Source: Pseudomonas huaxiensis (GTDB lineage Bacteria; Pseudomonadota; Gammaproteobacteria; Pseudomonadales; Pseudomonadaceae). From it: a stretch of DNA of 64,000 nt. The notes beneath the pieces are model-generated. The model saw only the letters and a program-made list of their open reading frames with translations, was not told the DNA's origin and did no database searches. Of this stretch, positions 26,994-37,186 are shown piece by piece (the first letter of the stretch is position 1; each line of letters starts with the position of its first letter). The translations under genes were made by a program, and so were the position numbers. The stretch is from the NCBI RefSeq assembly GCF_003231275.1, contig NZ_QKVL01000028.1, positions 21,219 to 85,218 on the forward strand, written 5' to 3'.

Positions 26994-28402
26994 CCACCGA
27001 GACGCTGATCGACAGCCGCATCCAGGTAATCCTGGTCGACGACGACCCGCACCTGCGCCAGGCCCTGAGCCAGACCCTCGACCTCGCCGGCCTGCGCGTG
27101 CTGCCACTGAGTGACGCCCAGGGCCTGGCCCAACGCATCGAAGCCGACTGGCCGGGCGTGGTGGTCAGCGATATCCGCATGCCCGGCATCGACGGCCTGC
27201 AACTGCTGGAACAACTGCACGGCCAGGACCCGGAACTGCCGGTGCTGCTGATCACCGGCCACGGCGATGTGCCACTGGCGGTGCAGGCGATGCGCGCCGG
27301 CGCCTATGACTTCCTGGAAAAGCCCTTCGCCAGCGACGCCCTGCTCGACAGCGTGCGCCGTGCCCTGGCCCTGCGCCGCCTGGTGCTGGACAACCGCAGC
27401 CTGCGCCTGGCTCTGAGCGACCGCCACGAACTCAGTGCACGGCTGGTCGGCCAGTCGGCGCCGATCCTGCGGTTACGCGAGCAAATCGGCGCCCTCGCCG
27501 CGACCCGCGCCGACGTGCTGATCCTCGGTGAAACCGGCGCCGGCAAGGAAGTCGTGGCCCGCGCCCTGCACGACCTGTCCAGCCGCCGCGACGGTCCTTT
27601 CGTGGCGATAAACGCCGGCGCCCTGGCCGAGTCGGTGGTGGAAAGCGAGCTGTTCGGCCACGAGCCCGGCGCCTTCACCGGCGCGCAGAAACGCCGCATC
27701 GGCAAGTTCGAATTCGCCAACGGCGGCACGCTGTTCCTCGACGAAATCGAAAGCATGAGCCTGGATGTCCAGGTCAAATTGCTGCGCATGCTGCAGGAGC
27801 GCGTGCTGGAACGCCTCGGCGGTAACCAGCAGATTCCGCTGGATATCCGCGTCATCGCCGCGACCAAGGAAGACCTGCGCCAGTCCGCCGACCAGGGCCG
27901 CTTCCGCGCCGACCTCTACTACCGGCTCAACGTCGCGCCGCTGCGTATTCCGCCGCTGCGCGAGCGTGGCGACGACGTGCTCGTGCTGTTCCAGCACTTC
28001 GCCGATGGCGCCAGCGAGCGCCACGGCCTGCCACCGCACGCCTTGCAGCCGGCGCAGCGAGCCATGCTGCTGCGCCACGGCTGGCCGGGCAATGTGCGCG
28101 AGCTGCAGAACGCCGCCGAACGCTTCGCCCTCGGCCTGGAATTGGCGCTGGATGGCCAGGCCGAAAGCGCTGCCGCACCACTGGATCTGCCGCCGGCCAA
28201 CGGCAACCTCAGTGAACAGGTCGAGCATTTCGAGCGCTCGCTGATCGCCGCGGAACTGGCGCGCACGCATAACTCCATGCGCAGCCTCGCCGAAGCCCTC
28301 GGCATCCCGCGCAAGACCTTGCACGACAAGCTGCGCAAACACGGCCTGAGCTTCGCCGACAGCAACGCCAGCGCCGCTGACGATCTGGAGGAAACCCGCT
28401 GA
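26990..28402 (+). CDS. dctD: Sigma-54-dependent response regulator of C4-dicarboxylate transport
   Basis: A 470-aa NtrC-family activator. The receiver has phospho-acceptor D61 in VVSDIRMPGIDG. The AAA+ domain has Walker A GETGAGKE, the sigma-54 contact loop GAFTGA, and Walker B GTLFLDEIE. A Fis-type helix-turn-helix closes the protein (SLAEALGIPRKTLHDKLRKH). It should activate a sigma-54 promoter of a dicarboxylate transporter when phosphorylated by DctB. The stop shares a base with the start of the next gene, a thioesterase. Confidence 0.94.
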   Translation: MTTETLIDSRIQVILVDDDPHLRQALSQTLDLAGLRVLPLSDAQGLAQRIEADWPGVVVSDIRMPGIDGLQLLEQLHGQDPELPVLLITGHGDVPLAVQAMRAGAYDFLEKPFASDALLDSVRRALALRRLVLDNRSLRLALSDRHELSARLVGQSAPILRLREQIGALAATRADVLILGETGAGKEVVARALHDLSSRRDGPFVAINAGALAESVVESELFGHEPGAFTGAQKRRIGKFEFANGGTLFLDEIESMSLDVQVKLLRMLQERVLERLGGNQQIPLDIRVIAATKEDLRQSADQGRFRADLYYRLNVAPLRIPPLRERGDDVLVLFQHFADGASERHGLPPHALQPAQRAMLLRHGWPGNVRELQNAAERFALGLELALDGQAESAAAPLDLPPANGNLSEQVEHFERSLIAAELARTHNSMRSLAEALGIPRKTLHDKLRKHGLSFADSNASAADDLEETR

Positions 28403-28857
28403 TGAGCAGCGACAGCCACTATCTGGAAAGCGTCCTGCACCAGGACATCCCGCTGACCCGCGACATGGGCCTCAAGGTCCTCGACTGGCAACAGCAACGC
28501 CTGCGCCTGCACTTGCCGCTGGACGCCAACGTCAACCACAAGAGCACCATGTTCGGCGGCAGCCTGTACTGCGGCGCGGTGTTGGCGGGCTGGGGCTGGT
28601 TGCACCTGCGCTTGCGCGAGGCGGGGATCGATGACGGGCATATCGTCATTCAGGAGGGCCGGATCAGCTATCCACTGCCGGTGACCGGCGCGGCCATCGC
28701 GGTGTGCGAGGCGCCGGAGGAGAAGGTCTGGCAGCGTTTCGTCAGCACCTATCAGCGCTACGGCCGAGCACGCCTGAGCCTGCATACCCAGGTGTTCAAC
28801 GAGAACAGTGAAGCGCCCGCCGTGGCATTCGACGGGCAGTACGTCCTACATCGCTGA
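28402..28857 (+). CDS. Hotdog-fold thioesterase (YiiD C-terminal type)
   Basis: A 151-aa single-domain protein matching the thioesterase-like C-terminal domain of YiiD. The segment ANVNHKSTMFGGSLYCGAVLAGWGW is typical of this group, with the central hydrophobic helix after the GG. It is translationally coupled to dctD (TGATG) although its function is unrelated as far as known. The last 12 bases overlap the convergent cysQ 3' end. The acyl-CoA substrate is unknown. Confidence 0.85.
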   Translation: MSSDSHYLESVLHQDIPLTRDMGLKVLDWQQQRLRLHLPLDANVNHKSTMFGGSLYCGAVLAGWGWLHLRLREAGIDDGHIVIQEGRISYPLPVTGAAIAVCEAPEEKVWQRFVSTYQRYGRARLSLHTQVFNENSEAPAVAFDGQYVLHR

Positions 28858-29673
28858 CGCCAGTGCTAGCAGCTTGCCACGCCACGGCGCGGCAGCGGGC
28901 AGGCCGAGGAAGAACGGGTTGAGCAGCGATTCGCGCGGCGGATAAACGAAGGCCTCGCCGTCCAGGCCGAGCACTTCACCGCCCGCCCCTTCCAGCACTC
29001 CTTGCGCGGCCGCGGTGTCCCACTGCGAGGTCGGCGCCAGCCGCGGGTAACAATCAGCGGCGCCTTCAGCCAGCAGGCAGAACTTCAGCGAGCTGCCGAT
29101 ATTGGCCAGTTCCAGCTCACCCAGCGCTTCGCCGAGGCCGGCCAGCAAACGCTCCTGCTCCGGGCTGGAATGGCGGCGGCTGGCAACCACGGTGAACGAC
29201 TCACCCGCAGGCGGTGCCAGTCGCACCTGGATCGGCTGCACGCTGCCGTCGGCTTCTGCGCGCCAGGCGCCAAGGCCCTGGCCACCGTAGTAGCAACGGC
29301 CATTGACCGGCATCGCCACCACACCGAAGACCACCCGGCCCGCTTCGATCAGGGCGATGTTCACGGTGAACTCGTCGGTCCCGGCGATGAACTCCTTGGT
29401 GCCGTCCAGCGGATCCACCAGCCACCAGCGCTGCCAGCTTTTGCGATCTTCCAGAGCGATGTCACAGTCTTCCTCGGACAGCACCGGAATCTCCGGCGCC
29501 AGCGCCTGCAAGCCGGCGGCGATGACGTGGTGCGCGGCGAGGTCGGCAGCGGTAACCGGCGATTCATCAGCCTTGGCGGTGACCGCGACATTCGCCCGCC
29601 AGTACGGCAGGATCGCGGTGCCGGCGCGGCGCGCCAGCTCCACCACGTGGGGCATCAGCTCAAGGTCGTTCAT
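28846..29673 (-). CDS. cysQ: 3'(2'),5'-bisphosphate nucleotidase
   Basis: A 275-aa inositol-monophosphatase-fold enzyme that removes the 3' phosphate from PAP and PAPS, controlling sulfur assimilation by-products. The metal-binding SEED (66-69) and DPLDGTKEF (87-95) and the C-terminal QWDTAAAQGVLEGAGG are intact. It overlaps nudE by four bases (ATGA) and follows it on the minus strand, a pairing conserved in Pseudomonas. Length matches the family. Confidence 0.95.
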   Translation of the reverse strand: MNDLELMPHVVELARRAGTAILPYWRANVAVTAKADESPVTAADLAAHHVIAAGLQALAPEIPVLSEEDCDIALEDRKSWQRWWLVDPLDGTKEFIAGTDEFTVNIALIEAGRVVFGVVAMPVNGRCYYGGQGLGAWRAEADGSVQPIQVRLAPPAGESFTVVASRRHSSPEQERLLAGLGEALGELELANIGSSLKFCLLAEGAADCYPRLAPTSQWDTAAAQGVLEGAGGEVLGLDGEAFVYPPRESLLNPFFLGLPAAAPWRGKLLALASAM

Positions 29674-30236
29674 GGCTGGAACACTCCGCGCTGGGTCAGC
29701 AGGTCGCGCACCAGATAGAGCGCCGCCAGCGCCCGGCCTTCGGAAAACTGTGGATGCTGGGCCAGCGCCGACAGCTCGCGCAGGCTGACACGATCGACAC
29801 GCATCGGCTCCGGCTCATCGCCCGGGAGGTGTTCTTCATAGAGGTCGGTGGCCAGGACCACCTGGATCTTCTGGCTCATGTAGCCAGGAGACAGCGACAG
29901 CTCGGTGAGGTGTTCAAGCTGACGGGCGCCGAAGCCGGCTTCTTCCTTCAACTCGCGGTTGGCGGCCGCCAGCACGTCCTCGCCCGGCTCGATCAGGCCC
30001 TTGGGCAGGGACAGCTCATATTCGTCGGTGCCGCCGCAGTATTCCTCCACCAGCACGGCGTGCTCGCTGTCGAGCATCGCCACGATCATCACCGCGCCGT
30101 AGCCGTTGCCGCGCCCGACCAGCCGTTCGTAGGTGCGCTCGGTACCGTTGGAGAAGCGCAATTGCACGGCTTCGACACGGAACAGGCGGCTGCTGGCGAC
30201 GATCTCGCGGGAAAGGACGGTGGGTTTCTGGCGCAT
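29670..30236 (-). CDS. nudE: ADP compounds hydrolase (Nudix)
   Basis: A 188-aa Nudix hydrolase active on ADP-ribose, Ap3A and NADH in its E. coli namesake. The Nudix box G-x5-E-x7-REL-x-EEAGF begins at GLIEPGE. The preceding strand LVEEYCGGTDEYELSLPKG is typical of the NudE/ADP-ribose branch. It is the first gene of the nudE-cysQ pair and diverges from yrfG across a 73-base region that must hold both promoters. Confidence 0.93.
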   Translation of the reverse strand: MRQKPTVLSREIVASSRLFRVEAVQLRFSNGTERTYERLVGRGNGYGAVMIVAMLDSEHAVLVEEYCGGTDEYELSLPKGLIEPGEDVLAAANRELKEEAGFGARQLEHLTELSLSPGYMSQKIQVVLATDLYEEHLPGDEPEPMRVDRVSLRELSALAQHPQFSEGRALAALYLVRDLLTQRGVFQP

Positions 30237-30309
30237 GAGGGGGCGGCTCCTTGGCGGTAACGGGTTACTATACCGCCCACGATAGCCTGACCGAACGAGA
30301 ATATTTCAC

Positions 30310-30972
30310 ATGCCTGCCCTCGCCTGGCGCGACATCGATACGGTCCTGTTGGATATGGATGGCACCTTGCTGGACCTCCATTACGACAACCACTTCTGGA
30401 TGGAGCTGCTGCCCCAGCGCTACGCCGAGCACCACGGCATCAGCCGGGCCATGGCCGAGCTGGAAATCCAGCCGCTGTTCGAGCGCAACGCCGGATCGCT
30501 GAACTGGTATTGCCTGGATTTCTGGACCGCCGAACTCAAGCTGCCGATCCGCGAACTGAAGCAGCAAACCGCCAACCTGATCGCCCTGCGCCCGGACGCC
30601 GACACCTTCCTCGCCGCCCTGCGCGACGCCGGCAAACGGGTGATCCTGATCACCAACGCGCACCGTGACTCACTGTCGCTGAAACTGGAGCGAGTAGCCC
30701 TGGCGCCCTACTTCGAGCGCATGATCAGCTCCCACGACTACGGTTTCCCCAAGGAAAACCAGCAGTTCTGGACCGCCTTGCAAGCCGACACCGGCTTCGA
30801 TCCGGCACGCAGCCTGTTTATCGATGACACCCTGGCGATCCTGCGCAGCGCCCGCACCTTCGGTGTCGCTCACCTGCTCGCCGTGCGTCAGCCAGACAGC
30901 CGCAAGCCTGCGCGCGATACCGAAGAATTCGCGGCGCAGGAGGATTACCGGGTTCTGTTGGAAGGACTGTGA
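30310..30972 (+). CDS. yrfG: GMP/IMP nucleotidase, HAD family
   Basis: A 220-aa HAD-superfamily phosphatase. Motif I is DMDGTLLDLHYDN (15-27), motif II ILITNAHRD, and motifs III/IV include GFPKENQQFW and SLFIDDTLAILRSA. E. coli YrfG dephosphorylates GMP and IMP. It diverges from nudE and converges with the LysM gene, whose stop lies 10 bases away. Confidence 0.9.
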   Translation: MPALAWRDIDTVLLDMDGTLLDLHYDNHFWMELLPQRYAEHHGISRAMAELEIQPLFERNAGSLNWYCLDFWTAELKLPIRELKQQTANLIALRPDADTFLAALRDAGKRVILITNAHRDSLSLKLERVALAPYFERMISSHDYGFPKENQQFWTALQADTGFDPARSLFIDDTLAILRSARTFGVAHLLAVRQPDSRKPARDTEEFAAQEDYRVLLEGL

Positions 30973-30982
30973 ATCTGCGGGC

Positions 30983-31423
30983 TTACTCTGGAATACGCAG
31001 CGTCTGCCCCGGATAGATCTTGTCCGGATGGCTCAACAGCGGCTTGTTGGCTTCGAAAATCTTGTTGTACAGGTTGGCGTTGCCGTAGACGGTCAGGGAG
31101 ATGGCGCTGAGGGTGTCACCCTTCTTCACCACCACGAAGCGGGAAGCGGCGACAACCTGCCCGGTCACCGTGAGTTGATCATCGACGGAGGCCACGCCGG
31201 CAATATTGCCCAGCGCCAGCAGGATCTTCTCCTTCTCCTCCTGGCTGCTCACCTCGCCCTTCACCGTGACCTTGTCACCGTCCACCGTGGTCTCGATGTT
31301 CGGGTTGCCCAGCCCGACCTTGGCCACGTGATCCTTGAGTTGCTCGCTGGCATTGGCGTTACCCGGCGTCAGCAGGTCGATAAGTTTCTCGCCCGCTTCT
31401 TTCACGAAACTGAAAATGCTCAT
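30983..31423 (-). CDS. BON and LysM domain protein (Kbp/YgaU-like)
   Basis: A 146-aa protein with an N-terminal helix (FVKEAGEKLIDLLTP), a BON domain (about 25-90) and a C-terminal LysM domain (about 95-145, VVKKGDTLSAISLTVYGN ... IYPGQTLRIP). E. coli Kbp of the same layout is a cytoplasmic potassium-binding protein; there is no signal peptide here either. Pseudomonas neighbours (yrfG, a LysR gene) are the same as I recall in PAO1. Function in Pseudomonas is unproven. Confidence 0.9.
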   Translation of the reverse strand: MSIFSFVKEAGEKLIDLLTPGNANASEQLKDHVAKVGLGNPNIETTVDGDKVTVKGEVSSQEEKEKILLALGNIAGVASVDDQLTVTGQVVAASRFVVVKKGDTLSAISLTVYGNANLYNKIFEANKPLLSHPDKIYPGQTLRIPE

Positions 31424-31504
31424 GCCACTCTCCTTGGTGATGAATCTCGGAGCAAGGAGTCTAGGTCAGGTTAGAATGCTTCGCCCGCCAGCCCCGAGAC
31501 GACG

Positions 31505-32392
31505 ATGGACATCAAACAGCTCAAGTTCCTCATCGCCCTGGATGAAACCCGTCACTTCGGCCAGGCCGCCGCGCTTTGCCACGTGACCCAGCCGACCCTG
31601 TCGATGCGCCTGCGCAACCTTGAGCGCGAGCTGGGGCTGGAACTGGTCAATCGCGGCCAGCGCTTCGAAGGCTTCACCGCACAGGGCGAACGGATCCTTG
31701 CCTGGGCGCGCTCGGTTCTCGCCGCCTACGACGGGCTGCAAGCCGAAGCCGCCGCCTGTCGCGGGCACCTCGCTGGCACGCTGCGGCTGGGAATGGTGCC
31801 GCTGTCGAGCTTCGATCCGCTGCCGCTGTTGCAGCGTCTGCACCGCCAGCATCCGGACCTGAGTTTCGAACTCAGCGCCCTCAGCTCCGAACAGATCCTC
31901 GAACAGCTCACCAGCAATCGCCTCGACCTGGGCCTGTCCTACCTGGAAAAACTCGACCACGAACGCTTCGAAGCGCTGCCACTGGGCGAGTCGCGCATGG
32001 GCCTGCTGTACGATCCGGCGCACTTCCGTTTCGATGATCAGGCACTGCACTGGGAAGCGCTGGCCGAGCTGCCGTTGGGCCTGCTCACTGCGGGCATGCA
32101 CTTTCGCCAGTCGGTGGACTACAACTTCCACAGCCGCGGCCTGAATCCGCGCCTGCTGCTGCAGACTGACGCCGTCCATCAGTTGATCCAGGCCGTGCAC
32201 GGCGGCCTGTGTTGCGCGGTGATGCCGTTGGGCACAGGGCTGGATGCGGTCACCGGCAAACTGCGCCTGCACCCCATCGAAGCGGCCTGCACCCTGGCCC
32301 CGCTGGGCCTGATCATGCGCCGCACAGCCCCGCGCTCGGCGCTCGCCGAAGCCTGCATGGCCGAATACCGAAAATTGCTCGAAGAGGCATGA
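31505..32392 (+). CDS. LysR-family transcriptional regulator
   Basis: A 295-aa regulator with an N-terminal winged helix-turn-helix (HFGQAAALCHVTQPTLSMRLRNLE, residues about 17-40, where the recognition helix lies in TQPTLSMRL). The effector domain spans 90-290. It is on the same strand as and just upstream of fdhD-fdhF, with a 94-base gap, and may regulate them. The regulon and ligand are unknown; it is not the OxyR ortholog by context. Confidence 0.9.
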   Translation: MDIKQLKFLIALDETRHFGQAAALCHVTQPTLSMRLRNLERELGLELVNRGQRFEGFTAQGERILAWARSVLAAYDGLQAEAAACRGHLAGTLRLGMVPLSSFDPLPLLQRLHRQHPDLSFELSALSSEQILEQLTSNRLDLGLSYLEKLDHERFEALPLGESRMGLLYDPAHFRFDDQALHWEALAELPLGLLTAGMHFRQSVDYNFHSRGLNPRLLLQTDAVHQLIQAVHGGLCCAVMPLGTGLDAVTGKLRLHPIEAACTLAPLGLIMRRTAPRSALAEACMAEYRKLLEEA

Positions 32393-32486
32393 TCGACGGC
32401 CTCTATGGAGGCATCAGCAGAAGCGATTAGACGATACCCGAGCGTGGGCCTAGGCTTAAGACTGATTAGCCTGCGGGTATCTAATA

Positions 32487-33319
32487 ATGAGCAGCAACCC
32501 TCCGGTCTGCGCGGCTTCCACGCTTCTGGACGCCCCAGCCGCCAGCGTGCGTTACGACTACAGCCAGCTCGAAGACAACGCTCCCGCCAGCGCCGACCTC
32601 GCCGAAGAGGTAGCCCTGGCCATCGCCTACAACGGCATCAGCCAGGCGGTCATGCTGGTGAGCCCTACCGATCTGGAAGACTTCGTCGTCGGCTTCAGCA
32701 TCGGCAGCGGCATCGTCGAGCACATCGACGACATCTACGATGTGAAACTCGCCGGCAACGGTTCGGCCCTGCACGCGCAGGTGGAAATCGCCAGCCGCGC
32801 CTTCTGGAACCTCAAGACTCAACGCCGGCAGATGGCCGGCACCAGCGGCTGCGGCCTGTGCGGCGTGGAAGCCGTTGAACAGGCACTACCCGACCTCAAG
32901 GCCTTGCCCGGCGCACCACTGCCACCCGCCGAGTGGCTGGCCGGCCTGCGCCAGCGCATCAACGCGTTCCAGCCGCTGGGCCAGCACTGCGGCGCGGTGC
33001 ATGCCGCGCTGTTCATGGATGCCCACGGCGAATTGCTGATGGGTCGCGAAGATATCGGCCGGCACAACGCCCTCGACAAGCTGATCGGGGCCCTGCTGCG
33101 CCAGCGCATCGACACCACCGGCGGCCTCGCCGTGGTCACCAGCCGCTGCAGCCTGGAACTGATCCAGAAAGTCCTGCGCGCCGGCATCCAGACCCTGGTC
33201 AGCCTGTCCTCGCCCACCGGCCTGGCGCTGCAATGGGCCCGCCGGCACAACCTGAACCTCATCCACCTGCCACAACACAGTGCGCCGAGGGTCTACAGCC
33301 CTGCACGGGAGAATCGATC

Positions 33320-33323
<4 letters not shown>
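32487..33323 (+). CDS. fdhD: FdhD, sulfurtransferase for formate dehydrogenase
   Basis: A 278-aa protein that moves sulfur from a cysteine desulfurase to the molybdenum cofactor of formate dehydrogenases. The required CxxC loop is C122-G-L-C125. GREDIGRHNALDK and TSRCSLELIQK are the conserved C-terminal segments. It overlaps the molybdoenzyme gene by four bases (GTGA), so the client protein is clear. Confidence 0.95.
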
Positions 33324-35656
<2,333 letters not shown>

Positions 35657-35739
35657 TCCCCCTTTGTGGCCCTATCACTGCGGTATCTACACATCTCTTG
35701 GTTCTATGAAGCCCATGAGGCGTCAGTCTGGATACCGTG

Positions 35740-36078
35740 TAATGGCGACCAGGCGCTAGCCGGCAGTTTTTCAGCGCTCTCAAGATCGAGCGCCGCCCGC
35801 GCGGCGCATCGCGAGCAAGCTCGCTCCTACATCGGTTGCAACGTACCCATGCCTGTCAGGCCATGGTTGACCGTCTTGGTGGTTCGACTCGGTTTCGGGG
35901 CTGATGCCTCAGCCCCCACTGCACTTTCCAGCCATGCGCCAAGGCTGGCAACGCCGATCCCACAGGCCATGGCACGTTGCAACCGATGTAGGAGCGAGCT
36001 TGCTCGCGATGCGCCGCGCGGGCGGCGCTCGATCTTGAGAGCGCTAGAAAACTTCCGGCTAGCGCCTGGTCGCCATTA
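35740..36078. repeat. Long inverted-repeat element with REP palindromes, copy A
   Basis: Two arms of 105 bases (35740-35844 and 35974-36078) are inverted copies with three mismatches, around a 129-base centre. Each arm contains the fluorescens-type REP core TCGCGAGCAAGCTCGCTCCTAC next to a second palindrome GCGCCGCCCGCGCGGCGC. The centre begins and ends with sequence shared with copy B at 46348-46598. There is no reading frame that looks like a transposase, so it is non-autonomous. Confidence 0.85.
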
Positions 36079-36177
36079 CTCGGTCTTTTGACAAGCGCCT
36101 TCCAACCACCACATAACCGAAAGATGTATAGATACCCATGCAGCGATAACGCCCCAAAAGGCCACCACCCAACACCC

Positions 36178-36210
36178 ATAAAAAAAGGCCCTGACATCAC
36201 TGTCAGGGCC
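36178..36210 (-). terminator. Orphan terminator-like hairpin, minus strand
   Basis: GGCCCTGACA-TCAC-TGTCAGGGCC is a perfect 10-bp stem; on the minus strand it is followed by TTTTTTT. No minus-strand gene ends here, so it may end a short RNA or an antisense transcript from the glycine-zipper region. The plus strand has no T run. Confidence 0.7.
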
Positions 36211-36369
36211 CCGTTCAAGTAGCGTATGACCCACGAAAACACGATAAGTTTCACCCAAAAAACAACAACTTAGAAATATGTGTTGCAGTCGTGTTACTCG
36301 TCGGATTTACGTTGTCAGCCACACCTCAAGGAACGCAGGATCGCCGCGTCATCCCTTTGAGGCTCTCGT

Positions 36370-36843
36370 ATGAAGTACTCCTCGATTCTCGTGTTGTCCC
36401 TCAGCCTGCTCAGTGGCGTTGCCAGTGCAGGCGGCACCACCGAAGCCGGTATTGGCGGCGCATTGGGTGGGGTATTGGGCTCGGTGGTCGGTCAGTCGAT
36501 CGGTGGCAGCACCGGCTCGGCGATCGGCGCAGGCCTCGGTGGCGCGGCCGGTAGTGCCGTCGGCGCCGACAAGCGCAGCCGCGGCGAAGCCGCCATCGGC
36601 GGCGCCCTGGGCGCAGCAGGCGGCAACGTGGTGGGCCGCAGCATGGGCGGCAACACCGGCAGCCTGATCGGTGCCGCCGCCGGCGGTGGCGCGGGCGGTG
36701 CGCTGGGCAACTACATGGGCAACAAGGCCGATGAAGACGACCGTCGCTACAACGACCGCGGTCGTGGCTACGATCGCCGCTATGTGCATGACCGCGGTCA
36801 TCACTACGGCCATCGCAAGCACAAGCGCCACTGGCGCCATTGA
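36370..36843 (+). CDS. Glycine-zipper (YMGG-like) envelope protein
   Basis: A 157-aa secreted or membrane protein. A signal peptide (MKYSSILVLSLSLLSGVASA) precedes about 95 residues of Gly-zipper repeats (GxxxG, for example GGALGGVLGSVVGQSIGG), then a charged Asp/Arg/His/Tyr-rich tail (DRRYNDRGRGYDRRY, HGHRKHKRHWRH). GAGG lies seven bases before the ATG. Such glycine-zipper proteins sit in the cell envelope, often as 2TM-like membrane inserts; the His-rich tail could bind metal. No operon partner. Confidence 0.82.
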   Translation: MKYSSILVLSLSLLSGVASAGGTTEAGIGGALGGVLGSVVGQSIGGSTGSAIGAGLGGAAGSAVGADKRSRGEAAIGGALGAAGGNVVGRSMGGNTGSLIGAAAGGGAGGALGNYMGNKADEDDRRYNDRGRGYDRRYVHDRGHHYGHRKHKRHWRH

Positions 36844-36853
36844 TTGATGCCTG

Positions 36854-36887
36854 CGTATTGCGCCTCTCTCCCGGGAGGCGCAATACG
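36854..36887 (+). terminator. Perfect stem-loop after the glycine-zipper gene
   Basis: A 13-bp perfect stem (CGTATTGCGCCTC / GAGGCGCAATACG) with an eight-base loop begins 11 bases after the stop codon. It lacks a T run, so it may protect the 3' end or terminate weakly. Confidence 0.5.
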
Positions 36888-37186
36888 GAAAGCCCCCACA
36901 CTCCTTGCACCATTGGCTTATCAAGCCAAACGCCATCACACTTTTGGCTTACGCCATACACCTACGTCTTCCGCCTCTCCTAAGCCACGCCCGAATCTTA
37001 CAGTGCGCGGCCCCTAAAGCGTTTCAGCCAATAATCCTGTCCACATGGTCAGCGCACGCTCCTTGTGTTTTGCCAAGGCACGCCCGTGACTGACCAGTCG
37101 GATTAAGGGGCGTCCCGATTTTGACGTCAAATGACTACCGCTACCATGCGAAGCCTTTCAAAGGACAGCAGGCTTAAGGGATGCGG
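36888..37186. other. Upstream region of the chemosensory operon
   Basis: About 300 bases with no supported gene. TGACGTCA occurs near 37121 and a small TTGGCTT/AAGCCAA palindrome near 36913. I could not place a sigma-28 promoter; the one TAAA...GCCAATAA match near 37015 has too short a spacer. Confidence 0.5.

Larger units (their letters stand above)
35657..36369. other. 713-base intergenic region with REP-based element and an orphan terminator
   Basis: It separates the molybdoenzyme from a glycine-zipper gene. It holds a long inverted-repeat element (35740-36078) and a minus-strand terminator-like hairpin (36178-36210). The rest has no supported gene. Confidence 0.7.

Noticed and set aside
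35740..36078. Insertion sequence with a transposase
   Set aside because: No transposase-like frame inside copies A or B; they are non-autonomous repeats.
36076..36258. 60-codon minus-strand reading frame with a hydrophobic stretch
   Set aside because: It starts with TTG, has no ribosome site, and runs straight through the strong terminator hairpin and into copy A of the inverted-repeat element.
37010..37035. Sigma-28-like promoter before the chemosensory operon
   Set aside because: TAAA and GCCAATAA occur, but the spacer is only about eight bases, too short.
36905..37093. 62-codon plus-strand reading frame upstream of the chemosensory operon
   Set aside because: No ribosome site, unusual composition, no recognisable motif; treated as intergenic.
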